IMG/VR virus record: IMGVR_UViG_3300032242_001112 | Span: 1-26,466 of that record | Length of the DNA stretch: 26,466 bases | Source of the DNA: a virus | Direction: 5' to 3' (one strand) | In this document: positions 1-6,807 of the stretch, piece by piece | Layout of the letters: every line of letters begins with the position of its first letter | Numbering within the stretch: position 1 is the first letter of the stretch | Notes under the pieces: generated by a model | What the model saw: only the letters and a program-made list of their open reading frames with translations | What the model was told of the DNA's origin: nothing | Database searches by the model: none | Program-made: the position numbers and the translations under genes

Positions 1-1
1 T

Positions 2-91
2 GCTATGGCAAGGTTTGAGACTAGAGATGTAGAACGCCATCCAGTAGTTAGAGAAGTTCTTAAACTTTACAAGGAAACTGATATCGATTAA
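2..91 (+). CDS. C-terminal end of an unidentified plus-strand gene (5' truncated by window)
   Basis: An open frame enters from the window edge and ends in TAA at 89-91, giving 29 residues that end in KLYKETDID. The fragment is charged and probably helical. Its reality is supported by what follows: a perfect 15-bp hairpin begins 20 bases after the stop and also serves the convergent clamp-loader gene. I do not recognise the family from so short a tail, and the start lies outside the window. Confidence 0.55.
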   Translation, partial: AMARFETRDVERHPVVREVLKLYKETDID

Positions 92-110
92 CCCCAAATC
101 AACTCAGAAG

Positions 111-155
111 AATAAACCACACAGTTTTCGACCTGCATCGACTGTGTGGTTTATT
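111..155. terminator. Bidirectional rho-independent terminator
   Basis: AATAAACCACACAGT (111-125) pairs perfectly with 141-155 across a 15-base loop. The outer stem is A/T, so each strand ends its hairpin in a T-rich run (TTTATT on both). It sits exactly between two convergent genes: the plus-strand tail ending at 91 and the minus-strand clamp loader ending at 156, whose stop codon abuts the stem. Confidence 0.9.
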
Positions 156-1079
156 TTATTGTAGTCTAGCTAACTTGATCAAACAAGCTGATAGGTTGAT
201 CTCAGGATCACGAATAACAGCATGGTCTACTAATGCTTGTTTAATAACCAATAACGCTGAATCTTTTTGTTCTTCAGTTTTACCAAACATATCTAAGTTA
301 TGATACATCCATGTAAAAATGCCTTCAATTTCTTCTGGCCTTGCACTGGCACATAATAGTGTACGAGCACCTTTGATATCACCAGCTTTAAACAATGATA
401 CCATTTGGATTTTATAATCTGCAATACCAGAGTCTTCACTATTAGGTGTGATTAATCGACTATTTTGCACATTCTGTGAAAGGAAGTTAATACACTTACG
501 CAAATCTGGATATGTCAATTTAACATACAAGTCTAAAGTGTCTAGATCAAATTCAATACCTTCTTCAACTAAAATTGTTGCGGCACGAGCAGTAAACTCT
601 GTTTGGTCAATTGAACTAAAATGCATCTGTTGGCATCTGCTATGGATTGCGGGCATAATCTTATTAGGGCTGTTACAGGTTAAAATAAATCTTGCATGAG
701 CTGCATATTCTTCCATAATACCACGCAAGATGGCTTGTGTATTATGTGTAAGGTAATCTGCCTCATCCAACAGTACAACTTTAAATGGACCAAATGGAAT
801 CATGCTAACAAAACTAATGACAGTATCTTTCAAAAAGTCAACACCGTTATCACGACTGGCGTTAATTTCTAAAATGTCAAATCCTTCGATACCAATTTCG
901 TTTAGCAAAATTTTTGCCAATGTAGTTTTACCAATGCCCGGCCCACCACTCAACATCAAATGCGGAATGCTTTTATCTTTAATCCAACTTTCAATCTGTC
1001 GGCGTTGTGATGGATCTTTAAAAACATATCCATCAATTGTTTTAGGACGATACTTTTCCGTCCATAATTCCTTAGCCAT
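156..1079 (-). CDS. Sliding-clamp loader AAA+ subunit (gp44 / RFC small-subunit type)
   Basis: This is the ATPase subunit of a clamp loader, which opens and places the sliding clamp on primed DNA for the phage replisome. Numbered from the upstream ATG (308 aa), one sees the RFC-like N-terminus ELWTEKYRPKT, Walker A GGPGIGKTT (46-54), Walker B VVLLDEAD (102-109), sensor 1 TCN (135-137) and the SRC motif with the arginine finger (148-150). The length fits T4 gp44 or archaeal RfcS. Two adjacent ATGs exist (1082 and 1079). I chose 1079 because AAGGA then sits 6 nt upstream, against 3 nt for the other. The gene has its own predicted promoter and ends at the bidirectional terminator. No gp62 or clamp gene is visible in the window. 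Confidence 0.92.
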   Translation of the reverse strand: MAKELWTEKYRPKTIDGYVFKDPSQRRQIESWIKDKSIPHLMLSGGPGIGKTTLAKILLNEIGIEGFDILEINASRDNGVDFLKDTVISFVSMIPFGPFKVVLLDEADYLTHNTQAILRGIMEEYAAHARFILTCNSPNKIMPAIHSRCQQMHFSSIDQTEFTARAATILVEEGIEFDLDTLDLYVKLTYPDLRKCINFLSQNVQNSRLITPNSEDSGIADYKIQMVSLFKAGDIKGARTLLCASARPEEIEGIFTWMYHNLDMFGKTEEQKDSALLVIKQALVDHAVIRDPEINLSACLIKLARLQ

Positions 1080-1106
1080 CATTCTTCCTTAAAATTTTGT
1101 TTGTTA

Positions 1107-1135
1107 AGTATAGCAGATTTTACACATCTATACAA
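1107..1135 (-). promoter_or_regulatory. Predicted promoter of the clamp-loader gene with inverted repeat
   Basis: On the minus strand TTGTAT (1130-1135) is 17 nt from TATACT (1107-1112), which carries an extended TGC. A 6-bp inverted repeat, GTATAG/CTATAC (1108-1113 and 1128-1133 on the plus strand), places one arm on the -35 and the other on the -10. It lies just after the stop of the upstream gene. Confidence 0.5.
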
Positions 1136-1139
1136 ACTA

Positions 1140-1625
1140 TCATTTGTTCGTATCAAACGGCCAACTGTTACTGGGTTCTGGTCTTTGTTTAAGTTTAACA
1201 TTTTCTTCAATAACATTGCCGTCATCATCGCAGAGGCTAACTTGGTATGGTGCATAGACATGTACAGCCGTATCTTCTTCTTGCCAATCGTGTTCTCCGT
1301 CAAACAGCCAACCAGCACCACCCTCGTAGTATGCTTCACGGATTGCGTCTTGTTCTTCTTCATCAATGTCGTCACTAAATTCTAGTTCGACATTAATGCT
1401 GTCGTCAAACTCGCAACCCCAACCACCATCGGGTTTGCAGTAGGCAACATCATCACCATCCCAAGGAAGATTGCAGTCAAGGTCTTCGTCAATAAAGCCT
1501 TGTCCCCAACGATAAGTCTCATCTAAATTAAACCAGCTGATAGAGCCGTCCGCATTTTTTCGATACATTTCCACATGCCAGACAATGCTTTTCTTTTCAA
1601 GTGGTTTAATTAGATATACTGTCAT
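1140..1625 (-). CDS. Acidic hypothetical protein, paralogue of the next gene upstream
   Basis: This 161-aa, very acidic, Trp/Tyr/Gly-rich protein has no signal peptide or membrane segment. Its second half resembles the second half of the 165-aa protein encoded immediately upstream: a GGxWG-like stretch, a Glu/Asp-rich helix with EEE, a 'W-EED-V' segment, and then a D(D/E)DGNV turn. That suggests an old tandem duplication. Its ATG overlaps the upstream stop as ATGA (1622-1625), so translation is probably coupled. I do not recognise a known family. Acidity alone would allow a DNA-mimic idea, but nothing proves it. Confidence 0.75.
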   Translation of the reverse strand: MTVYLIKPLEKKSIVWHVEMYRKNADGSISWFNLDETYRWGQGFIDEDLDCNLPWDGDDVAYCKPDGGWGCEFDDSINVELEFSDDIDEEEQDAIREAYYEGGAGWLFDGEHDWQEEDTAVHVYAPYQVSLCDDDGNVIEENVKLKQRPEPSNSWPFDTNK

Positions 1626-2119
1626 TCTTCATCGTCCCAGTCAACCATATTGCCGTCTTCATCTGCACAGATAATACGGACATTACCATCTTCGTCAGTA
1701 ACTTCAATTGGTCCCCAGATCCAAACTTCAGTATCTTCTAAATACCACTCGCCCTCGTCTTCCAATGCGTATGCACCGTTGTCATCAATAAACTCTTCTA
1801 GTTCTTCTTCCTGCTCTAAAGTAAGTCCTTTAAATTCAATTTCACCCCAGCAACCACCGTCAAACATTTCAACAAGCTCGGAACCTTCAATGTTTGAACC
1901 GGATAGATTGTACATATCTAAGCTGTCTGTCTTACCATCACCACCTGGCACACAATCAAATTCAAACTGAGGGAATTGATCGTCGTTAGTTTCTACTTGA
2001 AATTCACAACTACGGAATCCATCCTTAACAAGGATACGCCCTTTGCCTTCACGCTGTACATAATGCTCATGCTGTTCGCAAGACTTTTTGTAAAATGTTT
2101 TAACTGTAAAAAATGCCAT
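1622..2119 (-). CDS. Acidic hypothetical protein (paralogue pair, member 1)
   Basis: This 165-aa acidic protein has a more basic first third (MAFFTVKTFYKKSC...) and a strongly acidic C-terminus ending VDWDDEE. The central FDGGCWGEIEF and the later EEELEEF, YLEDTEVWIWGP and DEDGNV stretches match the order of similar segments in the downstream 161-aa protein. AAGGA lies close upstream of the ATG. It overlaps the downstream gene by 4 nt and follows the 75-aa gene by 12 nt, so it is part of the same minus-strand operon. No function is recognised. Confidence 0.75.
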   Translation of the reverse strand: MAFFTVKTFYKKSCEQHEHYVQREGKGRILVKDGFRSCEFQVETNDDQFPQFEFDCVPGGDGKTDSLDMYNLSGSNIEGSELVEMFDGGCWGEIEFKGLTLEQEEELEEFIDDNGAYALEDEGEWYLEDTEVWIWGPIEVTDEDGNVRIICADEDGNMVDWDDEE

Positions 2120-2131
2120 AATTAATTTTCC

Positions 2132-2359
2132 TTATATAATTCTGCCCAACACTGTCCAAATTAATTGATCTAGTTCTTTTTGGTAATCTTGACCTGATCT
2201 ACGCTTGAGCCAAATTTTCTCTAACACTTCTTTGGCATCAAAGTCTGCTTCAGTAGGCAACGAACCTCGTGCTGCCAATTCGTCAAGCAAATCATCTGTG
2301 TCAAACTCACTAATATCTACATCAACTTCAACTTCAGTGTATACAGTTTTGTACGTCAT
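2132..2359 (-). CDS. Small hypothetical protein, 75 aa
   Basis: The protein has an N-terminal strand-like segment (MTYKTVYTEVEVDVDISEF), an acidic DTDDLLDEL helix and a C-terminal helical region with KIWLKRRSG. The frame stays open upstream to 2413, but I prefer the ATG at 2359. GAGGAG stands 5 nt before it, and it overlaps the stop of the upstream gene as ATGA (2356-2359). No family is recognised. It lies in the operon that runs from 3663 down to 1140. Confidence 0.7.
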   Translation of the reverse strand: MTYKTVYTEVEVDVDISEFDTDDLLDELAARGSLPTEADFDAKEVLEKIWLKRRSGQDYQKELDQLIWTVLGRII

Positions 2360-2604
2360 ACTAACTCCTCTACAATTCCTAAAACTTCTGCCAAGATGAT
2401 TAGCCATCCGCATACTTCAAATGATCCCATAATAAGGACAGCACCAGCGGCAATTCGTACAGCACTTTTTAAGATACTGACATAAAAATGACCTTTGCTA
2501 GTATCTTTAGGTTGAATATTCAACAATGGTGGATGATGCGGGCAACGGCCCTGATTGTAATCACACTCTGGAGTATATTCCTTATTGCAGGTATTACACT
2601 TCAT
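2356..2604 (-). CDS. Small zinc-ribbon-like membrane protein, 82 aa
   Basis: The N-terminus carries possible metal ligands C3, C6, C14, C21, H23 and H24, in the form CNTC...C...CPHH. The C-terminal half, from about residue 48 to 79, is strongly hydrophobic (AAGAVLIMG, GWLIILAEVLG) and should be membrane-inserted. The combination suggests a small membrane-anchored zinc-binding protein, but I know no function. It overlaps both neighbours by 4 nt (ATGA at 2601-2604 and 2356-2359), so it is translationally coupled within the operon. Confidence 0.7.
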   Translation of the reverse strand: MKCNTCNKEYTPECDYNQGRCPHHPPLLNIQPKDTSKGHFYVSILKSAVRIAAGAVLIMGSFEVCGWLIILAEVLGIVEELV

Positions 2605-2969
2605 TTCAATGATTCCATTGTGATAATTTTATCAATCTCGTGTCCGAAATCTTTATCATTAGTAATAACATACAGGCCAGTTTGGCTACGATCTCGCTGA
2701 CGATCATAGCGGCGTGTCTCGATAACTCGACCGCCATTAGCAGTATATATAGTAAATTGAATAGCACGATCAGGCTGATCAATTTGAGGTTCACCACGCT
2801 CTATTCCAGCCGGCCTTATTGCTAAACCATTCATGCTATTGTTATCATTATCGGTACTGCGTGAAAACCATCGTTTAATCCAACCTTGTCGCTTTTTAGG
2901 CTTTACCATTTGACGACTATCTGACTCTTCTGCATATTTTGCTGCTGCTGTTACTGCATATCCATTCAT
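2601..2969 (-). CDS. Conserved-looking hypothetical protein, 122 aa
   Basis: The first half is basic and low-complexity (KPKKRQGWIKRWFSR, DNDNNS). The second half looks like a compact beta-rich domain, with AIQFTIYTANGGRVIETRRY followed by GLYVITNDKDFGHEID. There is no signal peptide or membrane segment. It overlaps both neighbours by 4 nt. The two-part build suggests a short targeting or nucleic-acid-binding tail plus a folded domain, but no family is recognised with certainty. Confidence 0.72.
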   Translation of the reverse strand: MNGYAVTAAAKYAEESDSRQMVKPKKRQGWIKRWFSRSTDNDNNSMNGLAIRPAGIERGEPQIDQPDRAIQFTIYTANGGRVIETRRYDRQRDRSQTGLYVITNDKDFGHEIDKIITMESLK

Positions 2970-3430
2970 TTCTTATTCCTTTCTGCTTCTGCCACACGCT
3001 TGCGTAGACTTGAACTACTAAACGAATGATCTCGTCCGTTATAAACGATTTCAATTCCCCGTGCTTTACAGATATCTTTACCTGTAAAGTCTTTGTCTGC
3101 GTACTCTATACCTAATATTCTAACATCTACTGGTAAAATAAGCAAGAGATCTTCCAGGTCCTTTTCTGTTTGATATACAACAACTTCATCCACATTGCGA
3201 TTTGTACTAACTTGGATTTGGCGTTCTACAATACTTTGGATTGGGGGATTTTTTGTGTCTGGTCGATCAATAGTTGGATCCGTTTGTAGTGCAGCAATAA
3301 GATAATCACAATGATTTTTAGCTTCTGCTAACATTGCTACATGTCCAGCATGGAATAGATCAAATGAGCTAAACACAATGCCGATGGTTAATCCATCTTG
3401 TTTTAGTTGTTTTATTTTGTTGAATATCAT
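2966..3430 (-). CDS. Cytidylyltransferase-like nucleotidyltransferase (HIGH-type fold)
   Basis: This 154-aa protein should transfer a nucleotide to a phosphorylated substrate, making a CDP- or ADP-activated sugar or alcohol. The nucleotide-binding signature HAGH (27-30) follows the first strand GIVFSSFDLFHAGH. The C-terminal FSSSSLRKR (137-145) corresponds to the ISSTxxR motif of TagD/RfaE-C-type enzymes. The length suits a single-domain enzyme. The substrate cannot be read from the sequence. Possible roles are activation of a sugar or polyol for virion or DNA modification, or NAD-related metabolism. It overlaps both neighbours by 4 nt. Confidence 0.85.
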   Translation of the reverse strand: MIFNKIKQLKQDGLTIGIVFSSFDLFHAGHVAMLAEAKNHCDYLIAALQTDPTIDRPDTKNPPIQSIVERQIQVSTNRNVDEVVVYQTEKDLEDLLLILPVDVRILGIEYADKDFTGKDICKARGIEIVYNGRDHSFSSSSLRKRVAEAERNKK

Positions 3431-3663
3431 TTACTTAGAATCTTTATAATTTTCTTTTGTTCTTGTTCATGTAGCCATTCCTCCTCTGGGCCAAAGGTAG
3501 GACAGCGAGCCAGTGCATCTTCAAGGATCCACTTTAATCTATATAAGTCTTGTTTGGCACCCCAAGCAGTGAATCCGTCATTACGGAAATCAGTAGCATC
3601 GTATGCAGCAGCATTAATCTCTCTCGCTGCATCGGTTATGTTATAAGAATATTTAAAGCCCAT
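3427..3663 (-). CDS. Small hypothetical protein, 78 aa, possibly leaderless
   Basis: The sequence MGFKYSYNITDAAREINAAAY...WGAKQDLYRLKWILEDAL looks like a small helical protein. No function is recognised. The start is unusual. It is the only ATG in frame, has no Shine-Dalgarno sequence, and lies in the 3' arm of an 11-bp hairpin. A predicted promoter (TTGACT, 17 nt, TAACAT with TGC extension) would start RNA at the A of this ATG. It is the first gene of the 3663-1140 operon and overlaps the nucleotidyltransferase gene by 4 nt. Confidence 0.72.
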   Translation of the reverse strand: MGFKYSYNITDAAREINAAAYDATDFRNDGFTAWGAKQDLYRLKWILEDALARCPTFGPEEEWLHEQEQKKIIKILSK

Positions 3664-3687
3664 GTAACAATGTTAGCATGGGCTTTA
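3654..3687 (-). promoter_or_regulatory. Hairpin covering a start codon, promoter -10 in its loop
   Basis: Plus-strand AAAGCCCATG (3655-3664) pairs with CATGGGCTTT (3677-3686), plus one more T-A pair. The start codon of the 78-aa gene (3661-3663) is in one arm, and the predicted -10 TAACAT (3670-3675) is in the 12-base loop. In read-through RNA from groES the hairpin could act as a weak terminator or block translation. RNA starting at the local promoter would lack the 5' arm. Confidence 0.7.
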
Positions 3688-3698
3688 TTGAAAGTCAA
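3670..3698 (-). promoter_or_regulatory. Predicted sigma70-type promoter, leaderless start
   Basis: TTGACT (3693-3698) is separated by 17 nt from TAACAT (3670-3675), which is preceded by TGC as an extended -10. With a 6-nt discriminator the +1 is 3663, the A of the start codon. Confidence 0.55.
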
Positions 3699-3707
3699 CA
3701 ATTTATA

Positions 3708-4049
3708 TTATGCAATTGCTCGGAATACATCTTCAGGTTTATAATCAGATCTAATCATAACAGCATTGTTATCGATACCATGTACATTGACAATAGTACC
3801 ATCTTCCTGCTCAATTTCAAATTTTCGAGTCCAACGACCGTGTTCAAGTAAGATCCATTCGCCTACTTCTAAATCGTGTTGATCTGGACCCACCGCCCAA
3901 ATCTTTGCCCAGCGTGGTCTGATACCTTGTGTTTTTCCATTATCGGATGGAATAAAGATACCTGATGCAGTTTTTTCTTCACCAAACTGCATATCACATA
4001 CTAGGACCTTGTCACCTAGTGGTTTAATTGTTCCTAAAATTTTTGCCAT
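3708..4049 (-). CDS. GroES-like co-chaperonin
   Basis: This 113-aa protein should cap the host GroEL ring, as T4 gp31 does for folding of the capsid protein. The N-terminus KPLGDKVLV matches the GroES core. The segment from about 21 to 40 (FGEEKTASGIFIPSD) is the mobile loop with the hydrophobic GIFI needed to bind GroEL. VGPDQHDLEVGEWILLEHG is the usual 'G..V..GD.V' barrel part. It is slightly longer than E. coli GroES (97 aa) and near gp31 in length. The start has AGAGGA upstream and directly follows the stop of the preceding gene (TAAATG). It lies downstream of tail genes, suggesting late co-expression. Confidence 0.88.
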   Translation of the reverse strand: MAKILGTIKPLGDKVLVCDMQFGEEKTASGIFIPSDNGKTQGIRPRWAKIWAVGPDQHDLEVGEWILLEHGRWTRKFEIEQEDGTIVNVHGIDNNAVMIRSDYKPEDVFRAIA

Positions 4050-4352
4050 TTATTCCTCTGTGGGCGATTTTTTAAATTTGTTAACTGGAGCAACAGCTAC
4101 TGGTGGTGTTGCTATCGACGGTGTTGCTACTGGCTCAGCAGGTGCGTCTGCTTGTACTCTTGGTTTAGCTTTGGGATTATTTTGATAATACTCTGCTACA
4201 ATCTCTTCACGCTTCTTGATGATTCTACCACCTGGGCCTAACTGGTCTCCACGAGCATTAACTTTGGCATTGCCTACAGCTGGAACTAATTCGTTTTGGC
4301 GCATTAGTTTATCCATATCTACCATTTTACCTTGTAGTGATCTATAAGACAT
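4050..4352 (-). CDS. Hypothetical protein with Pro/Ala-rich tail, 100 aa
   Basis: The N-terminal 60 residues are compact and well ordered (MSYRSLQGKMVDMDKLMRQ, VGNAKVNARGD, GPGGRIIKKREEIVAEYY). The tail is a Pro/Ala/Val-rich linker (about 65-92) ending in the basic-acidic KFKKSPTEE. A folded head with a flexible tail suits a virion or scaffold-associated protein, but that is inference. AAGGA stands upstream of the ATG. It abuts groES with no gap and follows the polymerase-like fragment by 10 nt. Confidence 0.7.
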   Translation of the reverse strand: MSYRSLQGKMVDMDKLMRQNELVPAVGNAKVNARGDQLGPGGRIIKKREEIVAEYYQNNPKAKPRVQADAPAEPVATPSIATPPVAVAPVNKFKKSPTEE

Positions 4353-4362
4353 TTTATTTTCC

Positions 4363-4872
4363 TTATTTTAAAAACTCATTTATATCGAGTTTATATTTTA
4401 TACTATCTATTTTGTGTATACCAATTAAGTATAACACATAACTGGCAACACTGCTACCTCTACCAACACCCCATACGATTTTATTTTCGCGAAGTGTGTC
4501 TACTAAGTATTTACAATAGAACAATAGGTCGAACATGCCATGTTGGATAAAAAGTTCCAATTCTTGACTTACTCGATTTGTTTGTTCATCTGTAGTACAC
4601 ATGCCATACAGCATCTCCACTAGATTTGGATAGTAGTCTTTGGGCATAAACCAATTTGATTGATTATCTTTATCAAATTGTTCAATACTATTGTTATGAT
4701 TGGGTAATTGTTTTAACTCAGCAATTCGATCTGCATTAATAGATCGTGCTTGATTAAATTGTTCAATTAGATCAATATATGCATCTTCAAGGGAGATAAT
4801 CTTCCCTGTGTACAATGCATTAAATGCTTCTAATTCTGTTAGTTCTATTTCACCGTAATTACTGATTTTCAC
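4363..4872 (-). CDS. DNA polymerase III alpha (C-family)-like fragment, 169 aa
   Basis: The C-terminal part, YCKYLVDTLRENKIVWG followed by VGRGSSVASYVLYLIGI, resembles the bacterial PolIII alpha palm segment 'GxGRGSxxGSLVAYxLGIT-x-DPLKY-x-LxFERFLN'. The GVGRGSSVAS stretch is at 135-144 and the protein ends at LDINEFLK. In PolIII the catalytic PDxDxD motif follows just after this point; here the protein stops, so those aspartates are absent. It is therefore unlikely to be an active polymerase by itself. An ATG at 4917 also opens the frame but has no ribosome site. GTG at 4872, with GGTGGA upstream and an N-terminus KISNYGEIEL, is a better start and overlaps the upstream gene by 14 nt. Confidence 0.7.
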   Translation of the reverse strand: MKISNYGEIELTELEAFNALYTGKIISLEDAYIDLIEQFNQARSINADRIAELKQLPNHNNSIEQFDKDNQSNWFMPKDYYPNLVEMLYGMCTTDEQTNRVSQELELFIQHGMFDLLFYCKYLVDTLRENKIVWGVGRGSSVASYVLYLIGIHKIDSIKYKLDINEFLK

Positions 4873-5410
4873 CGCGTCCACCCTTGACAACTCGAGGCTC
4901 GAATTTTGGGCGGTCATTGAGATCTAAGTCATCCCATGATATATCTATTTCGGATCCAGTATTCAAAGAATCTTTATTCCACCAATGATCGCCAGCCAAC
5001 TTTAATCCAGTTTCTTCTGGATCTGTAATACAATATTGTATATGATCGCCGACTGCGCTGTCAATAGTAATGAATCCAATATCAAAATATTTCTGTGTAA
5101 TTGCTGTAAACTTTTGAAGTAATATACAACCTACAGCATAATCATATGGTTCGGATGGAAAATATACAACATTGGTATCAATTGGTTCTATGGCATTAAT
5201 AATAATGTTAGTATCGCAAACAAATACACTGTTATCTAACAATGTATCTATCAAACATCTCATACGCCTAAAACCATTTGCAATTTGTTGTGGAGCTACA
5301 GGTTCAATTCCAATACTTATTGTGTAGTGGTTAGGCAGTATAATCTTATCTGTGATAATTGTGCAGGAAAATGAAGCTGGCCAAATATAGTGTTCTAAAT
5401 TAATCGACAT
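4859..5410 (-). CDS. Hypothetical protein, 183 aa
   Basis: The protein is a mixed alpha/beta sequence with no signal peptide or membrane segment. It is rich in Ile, Asp and Thr, with an acidic C-terminal third (SEIDISWDDLDLNDRP) and a basic-glycine end (VVKGGRGENQ). Several isolated Cys and His residues occur, but no recognisable metal motif. It starts inside the end of the upstream 81-aa gene (11-nt overlap) and overlaps the polymerase-like gene downstream, so it belongs to the same transcript. I do not recognise the family. Confidence 0.7.
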   Translation of the reverse strand: MSINLEHYIWPASFSCTIITDKIILPNHYTISIGIEPVAPQQIANGFRRMRCLIDTLLDNSVFVCDTNIIINAIEPIDTNVVYFPSEPYDYAVGCILLQKFTAITQKYFDIGFITIDSAVGDHIQYCITDPEETGLKLAGDHWWNKDSLNTGSEIDISWDDLDLNDRPKFEPRVVKGGRGENQ

Positions 5411-5645
5411 TAATTAAATCGTCCAAACCTTGGTCGTGATTTTTTCTAGTAATCTCTTTATTTGCGTCATGATGTCGTTGTTGTTGTTCTGATCGATATG
5501 CTTCTAAATTTGTTAAAATTTGATCTGCAATCCCGCCCTGTCCTAATCTCATGGCAATATGATATTTTTTATTTAGATCAAGTAATTTAGCTTCTAAATC
5601 TTGATCTGTTAATTTACTAATGTTCCCCAATAATGGATTAAACAT
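5400..5645 (-). CDS. Small helical hypothetical protein, 81 aa
   Basis: The sequence is mostly helical and charged: a central LTDQDLEAKLLDLNKKYHIAM, then ANKEITRKNHDQGLDDLINVD. Its ATG directly follows the stop of the fibre gene (TAAATG), so translation is coupled to a tail protein. A small helical protein in this place could be a tail assembly factor, but there is no direct evidence. Confidence 0.7.
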   Translation of the reverse strand: MFNPLLGNISKLTDQDLEAKLLDLNKKYHIAMRLGQGGIADQILTNLEAYRSEQQQRHHDANKEITRKNHDQGLDDLINVD

Positions 5646-6776
5646 TTAAACCCCTATAGCAAACCAATAATATTGTCCTGCAGAGTAACCGCTTCTATAA
5701 GCACCGTTTTGTAGGAAAGTAAATCCTGTGTTATTGGATGATACAATATCTGCTTTTGTATCTAGATTACCATTACCAGATGAATTATATAATGTTGTTG
5801 TTATATTAAAACAATTAACAGTAAACGGTGTAGGGAAAGTGACACTATTTGTCGCTTCACCAGAAGTACCTGCATCTGATAATCCCCATTGTAAAATTAA
5901 ACCACTTGGCAACTTTTGATATCCGTTCTGTGCAAGTGATGCGTTGAATGAATTATATGAAAGTGTCGTTGGTAATTCTATACTGGCAGGATCTAACAAT
6001 GATAATGTATTTGGTACATCTAATCCAGCATTAAACATTGCTCTATCATATGTACTTAGTACACCGCCAATAACAACATCACCACTGACACCAATACCAC
6101 CGCCACCATCTACTACCAATGTTCCATCAGTACTTGTAGTTGCTGGTACTCCAGCAGTTAGCGTAACAACATTATCAAATGCATTGGCAATGCTGCTATT
6201 AATTGTGCCAGATGTGACTACATTAAAGTTACTAAATGTTGGATTTGTAATATCCACGGCACCAGCAGTGAACGATGGTGATACCGGAGTATAGTTAACT
6301 GTTAGCCCACTTACAGAAGTTACTGTATAAACAGTATTATTAACTGTGAAGGTGGCACCCTTTAATACACTTGACGGGTCGTTATATGCAGTAAATTTTC
6401 CTTCAGTTGGCGAAATTGAATTTATTCTAATATTGTTTATATTTGGAAAAAATGCAATGTTACCAGCTCTACCATTTGCTTTAATTACCGTTGGGAATTG
6501 AGAACTATCATTTGGGTTCGTGCCTGTTGTTACAACATTAGTACCGCCAATAATAAGTTGATTTAATGCAGAAACAACTTGTGTTCCTGTAACATATGGA
6601 GCATTAACATTTAATGTAGTTGCAGCCAAACTGTTTAGGTGAGTTTGCACTCCGCCCAATGCAGCTTGAATATTACTAAAGTTATCCCTAAAACCCTGGC
6701 TGTTATTATCCTGCCCTGGTTTAGGGTATGCTGTATCAATGTTTGCAATGTAAATGTCTACGGTGCTTGTGGTCAC
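5646..6776 (-). CDS. Tail fibre protein with gp53-like C-terminal domain
   Basis: This 376-aa structural protein has three parts. The N-terminal segment (IANIDTAYPKPGQDNNSQ, then FRDNFSNIQAALGG) has the 'GxDN...F..NF..I' pattern also seen at the start of the tailspike at 18329, probably a virion-attachment motif. The middle is Thr/Asn/Val-rich and contains one copy of the fibre module seen many times in the giant fibre (DGTLVVDGGGGIGVSGD). The C-terminal 90 residues (KLPSGLILQWG...VTFPTPF...NNTGFTF...YYWFAIG) match the gp53-like tail-fibre tip family. The frame is open to a TTG at 6788, but GTG at 6776 has GGAG 6 nt upstream. A late-type promoter octamer lies at 6796-6803. Confidence 0.85.
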   Translation of the reverse strand: MTTSTVDIYIANIDTAYPKPGQDNNSQGFRDNFSNIQAALGGVQTHLNSLAATTLNVNAPYVTGTQVVSALNQLIIGGTNVVTTGTNPNDSSQFPTVIKANGRAGNIAFFPNINNIRINSISPTEGKFTAYNDPSSVLKGATFTVNNTVYTVTSVSGLTVNYTPVSPSFTAGAVDITNPTFSNFNVVTSGTINSSIANAFDNVVTLTAGVPATTSTDGTLVVDGGGGIGVSGDVVIGGVLSTYDRAMFNAGLDVPNTLSLLDPASIELPTTLSYNSFNASLAQNGYQKLPSGLILQWGLSDAGTSGEATNSVTFPTPFTVNCFNITTTLYNSSGNGNLDTKADIVSSNNTGFTFLQNGAYRSGYSAGQYYWFAIGV

Positions 6777-6795
6777 TGTGTTCTCCAATTCGTTC

Positions 6796-6803
6796 TATTT
6801 ATG
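6796..6803 (-). promoter_or_regulatory. Candidate T4-type late promoter (CATAAATA)
   Basis: CATAAATA differs from the T4 late consensus TATAAATA at one base. It lies between the giant fibre stop and the next fibre gene. A start about 6 nt downstream would give a short leader holding the GGAG ribosome site. Confidence 0.45.
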
Positions 6804-6807
6804 GCCA

